Part shown: in pieces, positions 31,689-40,435 of the stretch
Numbering within the stretch: the stretch's first letter is position 1
Layout of the letters: every line of letters begins with the position of its first letter
Assembly: GCF_007828725.1 (NCBI RefSeq)
Contig: NZ_VIUW01000003.1
Location: 1 to 64,000 of the forward strand
DNA from: Marihabitans asiaticum
Lineage (GTDB): Bacteria; Actinomycetota; Actinomycetes; Actinomycetales; Dermatophilaceae
Reading direction: 5' to 3'
DNA: 64,000 bases
Program-made: the position numbers and the translations under genes
The notes under the pieces: model-generated
Database searches by the model: none
The model's input: the letters and a program-made list of their open reading frames with translations, nothing else
What the model was told of the DNA's origin: nothing

Positions 31689-31740
31689 GCGCGTCGAGCC
31701 CCGCTCGACGCGCAGACCTCCCACACCCGGGGGGTCTTTC
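31689..31740 (+). terminator. attenuator: hairpin plus intrinsic terminator
   Basis: Hairpin A: GCGCGTCGAGC (31689-31699), loop CCC, GCTCGACGCGC (31703-31713), a perfect 11-bp stem starting one base after the leader stop codon. Hairpin B: 31714-31722 with 31729-31737, 9 bp including one G-U pair, followed by TTTCGTTTTC. A ribosome stalled on the Ile codons would cover the 5' arm of A. The 3' arm of A could then pair with GCGCGTCGAG at 31812-31821. The exact switch is not resolved by inspection. Confidence 0.6.
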
Positions 31741-31869
31741 GTTTTCTCGGGCGGAGCTGGTGGTCGCCCGGAGGGCGATCAGGCAGGCGGCCCACCCACA
31801 GCCGGCACCTGGCGCGTCGAGACGGGGACCTCCCCCTTCGCCTCGAGACGAGCGACCCCAGGAGAGCCG

Positions 31870-33453
31870 ATGAGCACCTTTGACGTCTACGACACGACGA
31901 TGCGTGACGGGGCACAGCAGGAGGGGATCAACCTCTCGGTCGCGGACAAGCTGACCATCGCCCGCCACCTCGACGACCTCGGCGTCACCCACGTCGAAGG
32001 GGGGTGGCCCGGGGCCAACCCGAACGACACCGAGTTCTTCGCCCGAGCCCGCTCCGAGCTCGACCTGCGCAACGCGACCCTGGCCGCCTTCGGCTCCACC
32101 CGCAAGGCCGGCACGACCGCCGCCTCGGACCCCCAGGTGCAGGCCCTGCTCGACGCGCAGACCTCGGTCGTCACTCTCGTCGCGAAGTCCCACGTCGGAC
32201 ACGTCGAGCGCGCGCTACGCACCACCCGCGAGGAGAACCTCGCGATGATCGCCGACACCGTCGCCCACCTGCGCGAGCACGGCCGCACGGTGATGGTCGA
32301 CGCCGAGCACTTCTTCGACGGCTACCTGCTCGACCGCGACTACGCTATGGACTGCGTCGCCGCCGCCCAGGACGCGGGCGCCGAGGTCGTCGCGCTGTGC
32401 GACACCAACGGCGGGATGCTTCCCGGCCAGGTCCACGAAGCCGTCGCCGACGTGCTTGCCGCGACCGGGGCGCGCCTGGGCATCCACTGCCACAACGACA
32501 CCGGGTGCGCCGTCGCCAACAGCATGGCCGCCGTCGACGCCGGAGCCACCCACGTCCAGGGCACCATCAACGGCTACGGCGAGCGCACCGGCAACGCCGA
32601 CCTCATCACCGTGCTCGCCAACCTCCAGCTCAAGCGCGGCATGGATCTCGTCGAGCCCTACCGGCTGCAGGACGCCACCCGCATCGCGCACGCGGTGAGC
32701 GAGGTGACGAACTACCCGCCGTTCTCCCGCCAGCCCTACGTCGGCGCCGGCGCCTTCGCCCACAAGGCCGGGCTGCACGCCAGCGCGATCAAGGTCGACC
32801 CCGACCTCTACCAGCACATCGAGCCCAAGGACGTCGGCAACGACATGCGGATGCTCGTCTCGGACATGGCGGGCCGGGCGACGGTCGAGCTCAAGGGGCG
32901 CGAGATCGGCGTCGACCTCTCCGAGGACGAGCCGGCCCTACGCCGCGTGCTCGCCCGGGTCAAGGAGCTCGAGCAGCGGGGCTACACCTTCGACGCCGCC
33001 GACGCCGGCTTCGAGCTGCTGCTGCGACGCGAGGTGGGCGGATCGGTCCCCGACTACGCCCAGGTCGAGTCCTGGCGGGTGATGACCGACGTGCGCGGCT
33101 CGGACGCCGCGGCGCTCTCCGAGGCGACGGTGAAGATGCACGCCGGCGGGCAGCGGGTGGTCGCCACCGGCGAGGGCAACGGCCCGGTCAACGCGCTCGA
33201 CCACGCGCTGCGCCAGGCGCTCGGCGTGGTCTACCCCGAGATCGAGCAGCTCGAGCTCGTCGACTACCGGGTGCGGATCCTCGACGCCGCGCACGGCACC
33301 GACGCCGTCACGCGCGTGCTGATCGAGACGAGCGACGGGACGACCTCGTGGACGACGATCGGCGTGGCCGCCAACATCGTCGAGGCCTCCTGGGAGGCGC
33401 TGCTCGACGGCATCGTCTACGGCCTGAGCCGGGCGGGCATCCCGGCTCGCTGA
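31870..33453 (+). CDS. cimA: (R)-citramalate synthase
   Basis: A 527-aa enzyme condensing acetyl-CoA and pyruvate to citramalate, the first step of the threonine-independent route to isoleucine. The N-terminal Tyr-Asp-Thr-Thr-Met-Arg-Asp-Gly-Ala-Gln-Gln-Glu-Gly-Ile is the CimA-type signature and differs from the leuA pattern. The His-Cys-His-Asn-Asp metal motif, the Gly-Asn-Ala-Asp-Leu loop and a C-terminal LeuA-type allosteric domain (about 380-527) are present. RBS AGGAGAG precedes ATG 31870. An attenuator-like leader upstream suggests control by Ile supply. Confidence 0.92.
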   Translation: MSTFDVYDTTMRDGAQQEGINLSVADKLTIARHLDDLGVTHVEGGWPGANPNDTEFFARARSELDLRNATLAAFGSTRKAGTTAASDPQVQALLDAQTSVVTLVAKSHVGHVERALRTTREENLAMIADTVAHLREHGRTVMVDAEHFFDGYLLDRDYAMDCVAAAQDAGAEVVALCDTNGGMLPGQVHEAVADVLAATGARLGIHCHNDTGCAVANSMAAVDAGATHVQGTINGYGERTGNADLITVLANLQLKRGMDLVEPYRLQDATRIAHAVSEVTNYPPFSRQPYVGAGAFAHKAGLHASAIKVDPDLYQHIEPKDVGNDMRMLVSDMAGRATVELKGREIGVDLSEDEPALRRVLARVKELEQRGYTFDAADAGFELLLRREVGGSVPDYAQVESWRVMTDVRGSDAAALSEATVKMHAGGQRVVATGEGNGPVNALDHALRQALGVVYPEIEQLELVDYRVRILDAAHGTDAVTRVLIETSDGTTSWTTIGVAANIVEASWEALLDGIVYGLSRAGIPAR

Positions 33454-33579
33454 CCACCGCAGATTGCGCTCAGCTCTCGCGAGCCGCGTGTCAGGCCCTC
33501 CGAAGGCGGCCCGCGCGAGCTGCTAGCTCGACGAGTCGATTCGAGGCTTCCGTCGACGCCAGAGAAGCGCCCCGCTGTT

Positions 33580-33679
33580 CCCCTTCGCCCCCAGCTCAAG
33601 ATGCTGCCAGCAGCACCCTGGTGAGCCAGCAGCATGTCGAGCTGCCGCTCGCTCACGGAACTGCTGCCAGCAGCATCTT
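33580..33679. repeat. long interrupted hairpin with TGCTGCCAGCAGCA units
   Basis: Arms 33598-33626 and 33651-33679 pair over 22 of 29 positions (10 bp, 2-nt mismatch, 6 bp, 5-nt mismatch, 6 bp) with a 24-nt loop. The arms contain TGCTGCCAGCAGCA or its near copy, itself palindromic. A CCCCTTCG word (33580-33587) precedes it. It lies in the 251-bp gap between convergent cimA and the AlkA-like gene, so it may be a bidirectional terminator or a REP-like element. Confidence 0.65.
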
Positions 33680-33704
33680 GTGAGCGGGGGCGTGGGGGTG
33701 AGGC

Positions 33705-34601
33705 TCAGGCGGGATGCGCGGGGAGGGTGTTGATCGGGTGGTCGAGCACGCCCCAGAGGTGCTGCACGGCGTACGAGCGGTAGGGCTGCCAGACCTCGGC
33801 GCGAGCGGTGAGAGGCCTCGGCGCGTCGGGCAGGCCGAGCCCCCGAGCGGCGGCCCTCAGCCCCAGATCACCCGCGAGCAGCACGTCGGGGTCGCCCAGC
33901 GCCCGCATCGCCGCCGTCCCGGTCGTCCACGGGCCGATGCCCGGTACAGGGTCGAGAGCGGCGACGACCTCGGCCGGGTCGGGTGACCGGCCCCAGGGCG
34001 CGGCGGCGACGACGGCGGCGGCAGCCCTCAGGCTGTCGCGCCGACGGGCCGGCAGGCGAAGGAGCTCGTCCGGGGCGTCGGCGACCGCGGCGGCGGTCGG
34101 GAAGGCGCGCGTCAGACCCCCTTCGGGATCGACCACCGGCTCGCCGAGAGCCTCTGCGAGCCGACCCGCGTGGGTTCGTGCGGCGGCCGTGCTCACCTGC
34201 TGGCCGAGGACCGCCCGGACGACCGCCTCGCCGACGTCGGGCAGTCCGGGTACGCGTCGGCCGAGTGCGGCGGCGACGAGGGGCGCGAGCACCGGGTCCC
34301 GCGAGAGGTGCGCGTCGACCACCCGGGTGTCCCGGTCGAGGTCGAGCAGCCGCCGTGCGAGGGCGATGGCCTCCGCCTCGTCGGCGGGGTCGGTGAGCAG
34401 CAGGCGGACCGGCAACACGTCGGTCCCGGGTCGGACCGCGACGACGGCCGGGCCGTCGGCCAGTGTCAAGATGCGGCGGTAGGCGCCATCGCGCCACTCC
34501 TCGACCCCCGGCACGGCGGTCGCCACGAGGTGTCCGAGCAGGCTGTCCGGCCAGGTCGGCCCGACGCCCGTGAGCCGGGCCTCCACCGCCGTCCAGGTCA
34601 T
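33705..34601 (-). CDS. AlkA-like DNA-3-methyladenine glycosylase (HhH-GPD)
   Basis: A 298-aa DNA repair protein of the AlkA/HhH-GPD superfamily, which excises alkylated bases. The helix-hairpin-helix reads Val-Pro-Gly-Ile-Gly-Pro-Trp-Thr-Thr near residue 210, and the catalytic Asp is in Leu-Ala-Gly-Asp-Leu-Gly-Leu-Arg near 230. The N-terminal beta domain resembles AlkA. ATG 34601 is chosen because the long upstream frame shadows putA. Imperfect copies of one repeat flank it on both sides. Confidence 0.85.
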   Translation of the reverse strand: MTWTAVEARLTGVGPTWPDSLLGHLVATAVPGVEEWRDGAYRRILTLADGPAVVAVRPGTDVLPVRLLLTDPADEAEAIALARRLLDLDRDTRVVDAHLSRDPVLAPLVAAALGRRVPGLPDVGEAVVRAVLGQQVSTAAARTHAGRLAEALGEPVVDPEGGLTRAFPTAAAVADAPDELLRLPARRRDSLRAAAAVVAAAPWGRSPDPAEVVAALDPVPGIGPWTTGTAAMRALGDPDVLLAGDLGLRAAARGLGLPDAPRPLTARAEVWQPYRSYAVQHLWGVLDHPINTLPAHPA

Positions 34602-34618
34602 GGGCGCACCCTGCCATC

Positions 34619-34700
34619 CCCCCTTCGCCCCCACTCTCGAGGCGCTGCCAGCAGCATCTCGGCCAGATGGCGCGGACGACGGACGACGGACGAAGGGGGG
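34619..34700. repeat. second copy of the flanking repeat and inverted CGAAGGGG words
   Basis: CCCCCCTTCGCCCCCA then CTC and GCTGCCAGCAGCATCT (34619-34659) resembles 33580-33615 and 33662-33678, so the AlkA-like gene is bracketed by similar sequence about 1 kb apart. Further on, CGAAGGGGGG at 34691-34700 forms an inverted pair with the CCCCCCTTCG at 34619-34628. The gap lies between AlkA-like (5' end) and putA (3' end), both on the minus strand. Confidence 0.6.
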
Positions 34701-34711
34701 TGGGCCAGGTG

Positions 34712-37700
34712 TCAGCGCTGCTCGACGTGCCCGAAACGGTGCCGGGTCCGGCTGATCGACTGCTCGCGCACGAAGGTGAGCAGCTCGCGCCGCCCGTTGG
34801 CCTGCACCTCGCCGTCGATGACGGTCAGCCGGGTCGGCGGGATCTCCCGCAGGCCCGCCGGAACGGTGCCGACGACGCGGACCCGCCCCGCGCGCCCGGC
34901 GGCGTCCAGGGCCCGGTGGACGAAGGTCTCGTCGGTCTCGATGCGCACCTGCACGTGCCCGAGGGTGCGGGGGAGGTCGAGGTCCGGGTGGGCCGAGACG
35001 AGCACCGGGGTCCTGGTCAGGGTCGCCGCGCCGAGGAGGCGGACCACGTCGGCGACATCGGCGTCGGCGCTCGCGCGGATCAGGACCAGCGGCATCGGCC
35101 GGTAGCGGAAGACGTTGCTCTCGACCCGCAGCCCGGTCTTGTCGTGCTCGACCCCGATCTCGTCGGCCCAGGCACGGGCGTCGCTGGCCAGGGCGGCGTC
35201 GATCATCTCCCGCCCGTCGCGCTCGACCCGCTCGCCGAGGGCGCCGAGGATCCCGTCGACGGTGCGCCGCACCGCGCCGGTGACCTCGTCTCCCTTCGCC
35301 GGGAGGCCGTCGCGCGACCAGGTGCCGAGCTGGGCGACATAGCTCGGCCCGCCCGCCTTCGCACCCGGTCCGACCGAGCTGGCCTTCCACCCGCCGAAGC
35401 TCTGCCGCTGGACGATCGCGCCGGTGATGTGCCGGTTGACGTAGGCGTTGCCCACCTCGACCCGCTCGGTCCAGGCGTCGATCTCGGCCTCGTCGAGGCT
35501 GTGGATGCCCCCGGTCAGCCCGAAGTCCGTCGCGTTCTGCAGCTCGATCGCCTCGTCGAGATCGTCGGCCCGCATCAGCCCGAGCACGGGCCCGAAGACC
35601 TCGGTGAGGTGGAAGAACGATCCCGGCCGGACGCCCTCCTTCAGCCCCGGGCTCCACAGCCGGCCGCTGTCGTCGAGCGGGCGGGGCTCGACGAGCCACC
35701 GCTCACCCGGCTCGAGAGTGGTGAGCGCGCGCAGCAGCTTGCCCTCCGGGGGCTCGATGACCGGCCCCATGCGCGTCGAGAGGTCGGCCGGGAAGCCGAC
35801 CGTGATCGAGCGGACCGCGTCGATGAGCTGGCGGCGGAAGCGCTCTGAGGTCGCGACCGAGCCGACGAGAATGCCGAGCGAGGCCGCCGAGCACTTCTGG
35901 CCGGCATGCCCGAAGGCGCTCTGCACGAGGTCGGCCACCGCGAGGTCGTAGTCCGCCGAGGGGGTGACGATCAGCGCGTTCTTGCCCGAGGTCTCGCCGT
36001 AGATGCGCGACCCCTCCGCGCGGTCGTGACGCCAGCCGTCGAAGAGCTCCGCGGTGTCGGTGGCTCCGGTAAGGATGATCAGGTCGATGTCGTCGTGAGC
36101 GATGAGGTGCTGGCCTACCTCGTCCTCGTCGGTGCGCACGACCTGCAGCGCCTCGCGCGGCACGCCGGCGGTGTACAGCGCCTCGGCGGCGGCCTCGACG
36201 CACCCCGGCGTCTGCGGGGCAGGCTTGAGGATGACCGCGGAGCCGGCGGCGAGCGCGGCGAGGGGGCCACCGATCGGGATCGCGACCGGGAAGTTCCACG
36301 GCGGGGTGACGAGGACGACCGGGTGCGGGGTGAAGGTCGCACCGTCGCTCATCGGCCCGTCCTCGAGCTCCTCGGCGCGGTCGGCGTAGTACCGGGCGAA
36401 GTCGGCGGCCTCGGAGATCTCCGGGTCGGACTCGCCGACGGTCTTGCCGGCCTCGGAGGACATCACGGTGAGCAGCTGCTCGCGCCGCGCGTCGAGCTCA
36501 CGGGCCGCCTCGCGCAGGACCGCCGCTCGTTCGGCCGCGGGCCGTGCCGCCCAGCTCTGGTGCGCGGACCGGGCGGTGCGCACCACGTCGTCGACCTCGG
36601 CGGTCGAGGACAGGTGCGGAGACCAGAGCGAAGGGGGCTCGCTCGCCACGGCGCGCGCCGCCCACTCGCGGTTGGCGGCCAGCGCTGGGTCGGAGTCGGG
36701 CGTGCCGGCGAAGGTGTCCCCGATCTCGGCCCGCTCGGGCACCCTTCGCGGGCCGGTCGAGGTGGTCTCGATGTCGGCGATGCTCGCGCGGTAGCGACGC
36801 TCCTGCTCGGGCATCGACTGCGGCTCGTCCTCGGCGAAGAACGCGTGCAGGAAGTTCTCCTTCGACGCGTTCTCCTCAAGTCGGCGCACGAGGTAGGAGA
36901 CGGCGGCGTCGAAGTCCTTCGGGTCGACGACGGGGGTGTAGAGGATGACGGTGCCGACGGTGTCGCGGACCGCGCGGGCCTGGCTCGGCGACATGCCCTG
37001 GAGCATCTCGACGTCCATCGCCTCGCTCACTCCTCGGCGCTCGGCGAGGAGGTGGGCGGTCGCGAGGTCGTAGAGGTTGTGGCTGGCGACGCCGAGGCGG
37101 ACCCCGGCCTGCACGGCGTCGGGGCGCAGGGCGCGCTCGACGCAGCGCAGGTAGTTGGCGTCGACCTCGGCCTTGGTCTCGTACGGCGCCCGCTCCCAGT
37201 GGTGCAGCTCTGCCTCGACCTGCTCCATCGCGAGGTTGGCCCCCTTGACGAGGCGGATCTTGATCCCGGCGCCGCCCTCGGCGCGGCGCCGCTGGGCGAA
37301 GTCGATGAGGCGCTCCATCGCGGGCAGCGCGTCGGGCAGGTAGGCCTGGAGCACGATGCCGGCCTCGAGGTCGGCGAACTCGGGTTCGGAGAGGATCGAC
37401 TCGAAGACCTGGATGGTGAGGTCGAGGTCGCCGTACTCCTCCATGTCGAGGTTGACGAACTTGCGCGGGCTGGCCTGCGCGGCGACCCGGTAGAGCGGGC
37501 GGAGCCGCTCGACGCAGCGCTGCACGGTGCCCTCGGTGTCCCAGGTGTCGATCTGGCTCACGAGCGAGGAGACCTTGATCGAGACGTAGTCGACGTCGTC
37601 GCGCTCGAGGAGCTGGCGGGTGCGGTCGGTCCGCGCCTGGGCCTCGTGGTCGCCGAGGACCAGCTCGCCGAGGAGGTTGATGTTGAGGCGGAAGCCATCC

Positions 37701-38152
37701 TCACGGGCGGCGGCCAGGTGCCTGGCGAGGGTCGGGTCGCCGACGTCGACGAGCAGGTGGCCGACCATCTGGCGCATGCGGGCCTTGGCGATCGGGACGA
37801 CGACCTTCGGCGCGACCTTGGCGGCGATCGACCCCAGCTTGAGCAGTCCGGTGTCGACCGGGCCGAGGAAGGCCGCATCGGAGGCGGTGAGGCGGGTGAG
37901 CTCCTTCGCCGCCGCCTCGGGGTCCTCGGGTCGGACCACCCGGTCGACGAACCGCACGGCGAGGTCCAGGCCCTCGGCGTCGGAGAGGAGAGAGGCGAGC
38001 TGGCGGGTGGTCGCCGCCTCCTTCTTCGTCTCGCCGGCCTCGGTCGCCGCCGCCCAGCGGTCGGCCAGGGCCACGGCGTCGTCGGCCAGGCTGGCGAGCT
38101 CGCCGACCACAGCGGACGGCGAAGGGAGGGTGGTCGGCTCAGAGGTCGTCAT
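34712..38152 (-). CDS. putA: bifunctional proline dehydrogenase / glutamate semialdehyde dehydrogenase
   Basis: A 1146-aa enzyme oxidising proline to glutamate in two steps with substrate channelling at the membrane. The N-terminal proline dehydrogenase barrel (about 60-470) has the Asp-Met-Glu-Glu-Tyr and Arg-Leu-Val-Lys-Gly-Ala-Asn motifs. The aldehyde dehydrogenase domain (about 510-1000) has Gly-Gln-Lys-Cys-Ser-Ala with the catalytic Cys. It has no N-terminal ribbon-helix-helix, so it is not a self-repressing PutA. A C-terminal extension of about 130 residues follows. The ATG at 38152 is preferred over a GTG/ATG 12 codons earlier that intrudes on the promoter. Confidence 0.93.
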   Translation of the reverse strand: MTTSEPTTLPSPSAVVGELASLADDAVALADRWAAATEAGETKKEAATTRQLASLLSDAEGLDLAVRFVDRVVRPEDPEAAAKELTRLTASDAAFLGPVDTGLLKLGSIAAKVAPKVVVPIAKARMRQMVGHLLVDVGDPTLARHLAAAREDGFRLNINLLGELVLGDHEAQARTDRTRQLLERDDVDYVSIKVSSLVSQIDTWDTEGTVQRCVERLRPLYRVAAQASPRKFVNLDMEEYGDLDLTIQVFESILSEPEFADLEAGIVLQAYLPDALPAMERLIDFAQRRRAEGGAGIKIRLVKGANLAMEQVEAELHHWERAPYETKAEVDANYLRCVERALRPDAVQAGVRLGVASHNLYDLATAHLLAERRGVSEAMDVEMLQGMSPSQARAVRDTVGTVILYTPVVDPKDFDAAVSYLVRRLEENASKENFLHAFFAEDEPQSMPEQERRYRASIADIETTSTGPRRVPERAEIGDTFAGTPDSDPALAANREWAARAVASEPPSLWSPHLSSTAEVDDVVRTARSAHQSWAARPAAERAAVLREAARELDARREQLLTVMSSEAGKTVGESDPEISEAADFARYYADRAEELEDGPMSDGATFTPHPVVLVTPPWNFPVAIPIGGPLAALAAGSAVILKPAPQTPGCVEAAAEALYTAGVPREALQVVRTDEDEVGQHLIAHDDIDLIILTGATDTAELFDGWRHDRAEGSRIYGETSGKNALIVTPSADYDLAVADLVQSAFGHAGQKCSAASLGILVGSVATSERFRRQLIDAVRSITVGFPADLSTRMGPVIEPPEGKLLRALTTLEPGERWLVEPRPLDDSGRLWSPGLKEGVRPGSFFHLTEVFGPVLGLMRADDLDEAIELQNATDFGLTGGIHSLDEAEIDAWTERVEVGNAYVNRHITGAIVQRQSFGGWKASSVGPGAKAGGPSYVAQLGTWSRDGLPAKGDEVTGAVRRTVDGILGALGERVERDGREMIDAALASDARAWADEIGVEHDKTGLRVESNVFRYRPMPLVLIRASADADVADVVRLLGAATLTRTPVLVSAHPDLDLPRTLGHVQVRIETDETFVHRALDAAGRAGRVRVVGTVPAGLREIPPTRLTVIDGEVQANGRRELLTFVREQSISRTRHRFGHVEQR

Positions 38153-38243
38153 CCTCCGACCATAGGGCCGACGTGTGGGCTCGGCCACCGGCAGCTGTCT
38201 GGCAATCTAGGTACTCTGTCAGACATCTGTATGAGGAGTTCCG
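38153..38243. promoter_or_regulatory. divergent putA / pucR-type promoter region
   Basis: A 91-bp gap. For the plus gene, TACTCT (38212-38217) is a possible -10 and GAGGAG a ribosome binding site. GTCTG (38197-38201) and CAGAC (38220-38224) form a short inverted repeat around the box, a possible operator. Confidence 0.4.
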
Positions 38244-39440
38244 GTGAGCGACATCCAAGAGGTCGTCGACGAGGTCTCGACCCTGCTGGGCGTGCCGGTG
38301 ACGCTCGAGGACCGGCAGCTCAGGCTGCTCGCCTTCGCCGCACAGCCAGAGGCTGCCGACCCCGTGCGGACCGAGACGATCCTCGGGCGGGGTGCCTCGG
38401 CGGTGACCCGCGAGTGGTTCGAGTCCTTCGGGATCGCGACGGCCACCACAAGCGTGCGCATCCCGGGTGACCCTCAGCGAGGCACCGGGCCGCGGGTCTG
38501 CCTGCCGCTGCGGGCCCAGGGACGGGTCCAGGGCTATCTCTGGGCGATCGAGGGAGCGGGTACTGCCCTCGGCGCACCGGAGCTGGAGCGGGCGCTCGAG
38601 CTCGGCTCGGTCGCGGCCGAGCTGCTCGCCCGTCAGGCCGCGACCCGGCGCCATCGCGCAGGGCTCCTGCACGAGCTGCTCGCCGCCACCCGGGCCACCG
38701 AGCGCACCGCGGCACGAGCGCTGGCCGAGCAGCTCGGCGTCCAACCCGAGACCGGCGCCGCCGTCATGGTCTTGACGGCGACGGTGACGCTCAGCGCCGC
38801 CGACGTGCAAGGCCTAGGAGGCCTGCCGCACCGGGTCGCGGTCGCCGGGGAGTCCGGTGCCATCACCGCGCTCGTCCCGGTGCAGGCCGGGCGCGAGGAG
38901 GAGGACGTGCGCCGGGTCGTCGACATCGCCACCCGCGCGGCACAGCGACACGCATCCCAGGAGGGACTGGTCGTGGGTGTCGGCGCGGTCCACCCCCTCG
39001 CCCAGGCCGCCGCCTCGCACCGCCAGGCGCAGGCGGCGGCGCAGGCCGCCCGCCTCACGGGGATGGGTGTCGTCCACGAGGGCTCGGGGACCAGCGTGGC
39101 CCGTTGGGACGATCTCGGGGTCTACCGCCTGCTCGGACGGCCCGACGCCGACCTCGTGCTGGACGCCGCGCGGACCCCGGCAGTCTCGGCGCTCCTGCAG
39201 GCTTGCGACCCCGAGCTGATCCGCACGGCCCGGACCTATCTCGACCTCGCCGGCTCGGTCGCCCGGACCGCGACCAGCCTCGGCCTGCACCGCCAGAGCG
39301 TCTACGCCCGCCTCGCCCGGATCGAGCAGATCACCGGTCGTGACCTCTCCGACGGCCGGGATCGTCTCGAGCTGCACCTCGGGCTGGCGCTCGCCGCTCC
39401 TGCCCCGGCGTCGCGTCCGGTCACCTCGGCAGGGCGCTGA
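38244..39440 (+). CDS. PucR-family transcriptional regulator, probable putA regulator
   Basis: A 398-aa protein. The middle part resembles a GGDEF-like/CdaR domain (about 150-270). The C-terminus is the PucR helix-turn-helix (Thr-Ala-Arg-Thr-Tyr-Leu-Asp-Leu-Ala-Gly-Ser-Val-Ala, then Leu-Gly-Leu-His-Arg-Gln-Ser-Val-Tyr-Ala-Arg-Leu). PucR relatives such as PutR activate proline catabolism. Divergent orientation from putA supports that role, though it is inferred. GTG 38244 has GGAGTT upstream. Confidence 0.85.
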   Translation: MSDIQEVVDEVSTLLGVPVTLEDRQLRLLAFAAQPEAADPVRTETILGRGASAVTREWFESFGIATATTSVRIPGDPQRGTGPRVCLPLRAQGRVQGYLWAIEGAGTALGAPELERALELGSVAAELLARQAATRRHRAGLLHELLAATRATERTAARALAEQLGVQPETGAAVMVLTATVTLSAADVQGLGGLPHRVAVAGESGAITALVPVQAGREEEDVRRVVDIATRAAQRHASQEGLVVGVGAVHPLAQAAASHRQAQAAAQAARLTGMGVVHEGSGTSVARWDDLGVYRLLGRPDADLVLDAARTPAVSALLQACDPELIRTARTYLDLAGSVARTATSLGLHRQSVYARLARIEQITGRDLSDGRDRLELHLGLALAAPAPASRPVTSAGR

Positions 39441-40287
39441 GGACCTCGATCAGGCGCGACCGAAGGGCGTTGGACCGGTTCGCGAAGTCGCGCTGCCGAG
39501 CGAGGTAGTCCGCCTTGCCGACGGCGGTCTCCACGGGCACCGCCGCGATGCCGTAGGCCGAGACGTCGTACGGCGAGGCGGCCATGTCCAGCTCGCGGAT
39601 CTCCAGGGCCAGCTCGAAGGCGGCCAGCGTCAGGTCGGAGGGCACGAGCGGGCCCAGCTTGAAGCACCACTTGTAGACGTCCATCCCGGCGTGGAGGCAC
39701 CCGGGCTGCTCCAGCTCGGTCTGGGTCTCGCGGGTGGGGCGAAGGTGGTTGCGCGGAGCCGCCGCGCCGGTGAAGAAGCGGTAGGCGTCGTAATGGCTGC
39801 ACCGCACCTGGTGCCGCTCGACCACCGCGTCGGTCTCGTCCTGCCCCAGCCGGAGCGGGAGCTGCTCGTGCCGGCGCTGACCCTGCTCGAGGCGGTAGAC
39901 CATCGCCCACTCGTGCAGCCCGAAGCACCCGAGGTGCGGGTCTCTCGCCAGGGTCGCCCGGAGCAACCCCTGGACGAAGCCGATCGTCGACGACCGGCGA
40001 GCGCTCACCCCTTCGACGTCGACCCAGGCCGACCCCGCGCTGTCGGTGAGGTACCCCACCCAGGTGCCGTGCTGGCCCGCCGCGTCCACCAGCACGACAC
40101 CGGGGCCGGGGTGCCAGCGACGCAGCTGGGCGGGACGGTGGTTGTAGTACTCGAAGAGGAAGTCCTCGACGGGGTGCCGGTGCCCGAGCGCCCGACGTCG
40201 CCGGCGGCCGGCGGTGAGCTGGTCCACCCGCTGCGCGTGCGCGCGGGCGAGGGGTCGCCACTGCTCCGGCGTGAGGCTGCTGGACAT
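39421..40287 (-). CDS. conserved actinobacterial protein, annotated elsewhere as 3-methyladenine DNA glycosylase
   Basis: A 288-aa soluble protein with conserved phrases His-Pro-Val-Glu-Asp-Phe-Leu-Phe-Glu-Tyr-Tyr and Arg-Pro-Ala-Gln-Leu-Arg-Arg-Trp-His-Pro-Gly. I recall closely similar actinobacterial proteins being labelled 3-methyladenine DNA glycosylase, but no helix-hairpin-helix or AAG-type motif is visible, so that label is weak. ATG 40287 is chosen; upstream frame is low in coding merit. Its 3' end overlaps the PucR gene by 20 bp in convergent orientation. Confidence 0.55.
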   Translation of the reverse strand: MSSSLTPEQWRPLARAHAQRVDQLTAGRRRRRALGHRHPVEDFLFEYYNHRPAQLRRWHPGPGVVLVDAAGQHGTWVGYLTDSAGSAWVDVEGVSARRSSTIGFVQGLLRATLARDPHLGCFGLHEWAMVYRLEQGQRRHEQLPLRLGQDETDAVVERHQVRCSHYDAYRFFTGAAAPRNHLRPTRETQTELEQPGCLHAGMDVYKWCFKLGPLVPSDLTLAAFELALEIRELDMAASPYDVSAYGIAAVPVETAVGKADYLARQRDFANRSNALRSRLIEVLSALPR

Positions 40288-40435
40288 GCGACCAGTGTGC
40301 CCACGGCATTCCGCAGGCGGGAATCCTCGGGTAGCGTCCTCGCATCGCGTGCTCGGGGCGTCTGCGCCCCGGGGCGGCTGCGCACCCTCGCCCGGCCCCT
40401 CCCGTGGACGCAACGGACTCCTCGGAGGAGCAGGA

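Larger units (their letters stand above)
31559..31869. other. 311-bp leader region of cimA
   Basis: It contains a 15-aa leader peptide ORF, a perfect hairpin beginning right after the leader stop, an intrinsic terminator-like hairpin with a T-rich tail, and a second copy of GCGCGTCGAG at 31812-31821 that could pair with the 3' arm of the first hairpin. One CCCCTTCG word is at 31834-31841. The arrangement is that of a transcription attenuator. Confidence 0.65.

Noticed and set aside
33705-35699. 664-aa minus-strand protein
   Set aside because: Only the last 298 residues (from ATG 34601) have family similarity; the upstream part overlaps putA in a different frame.
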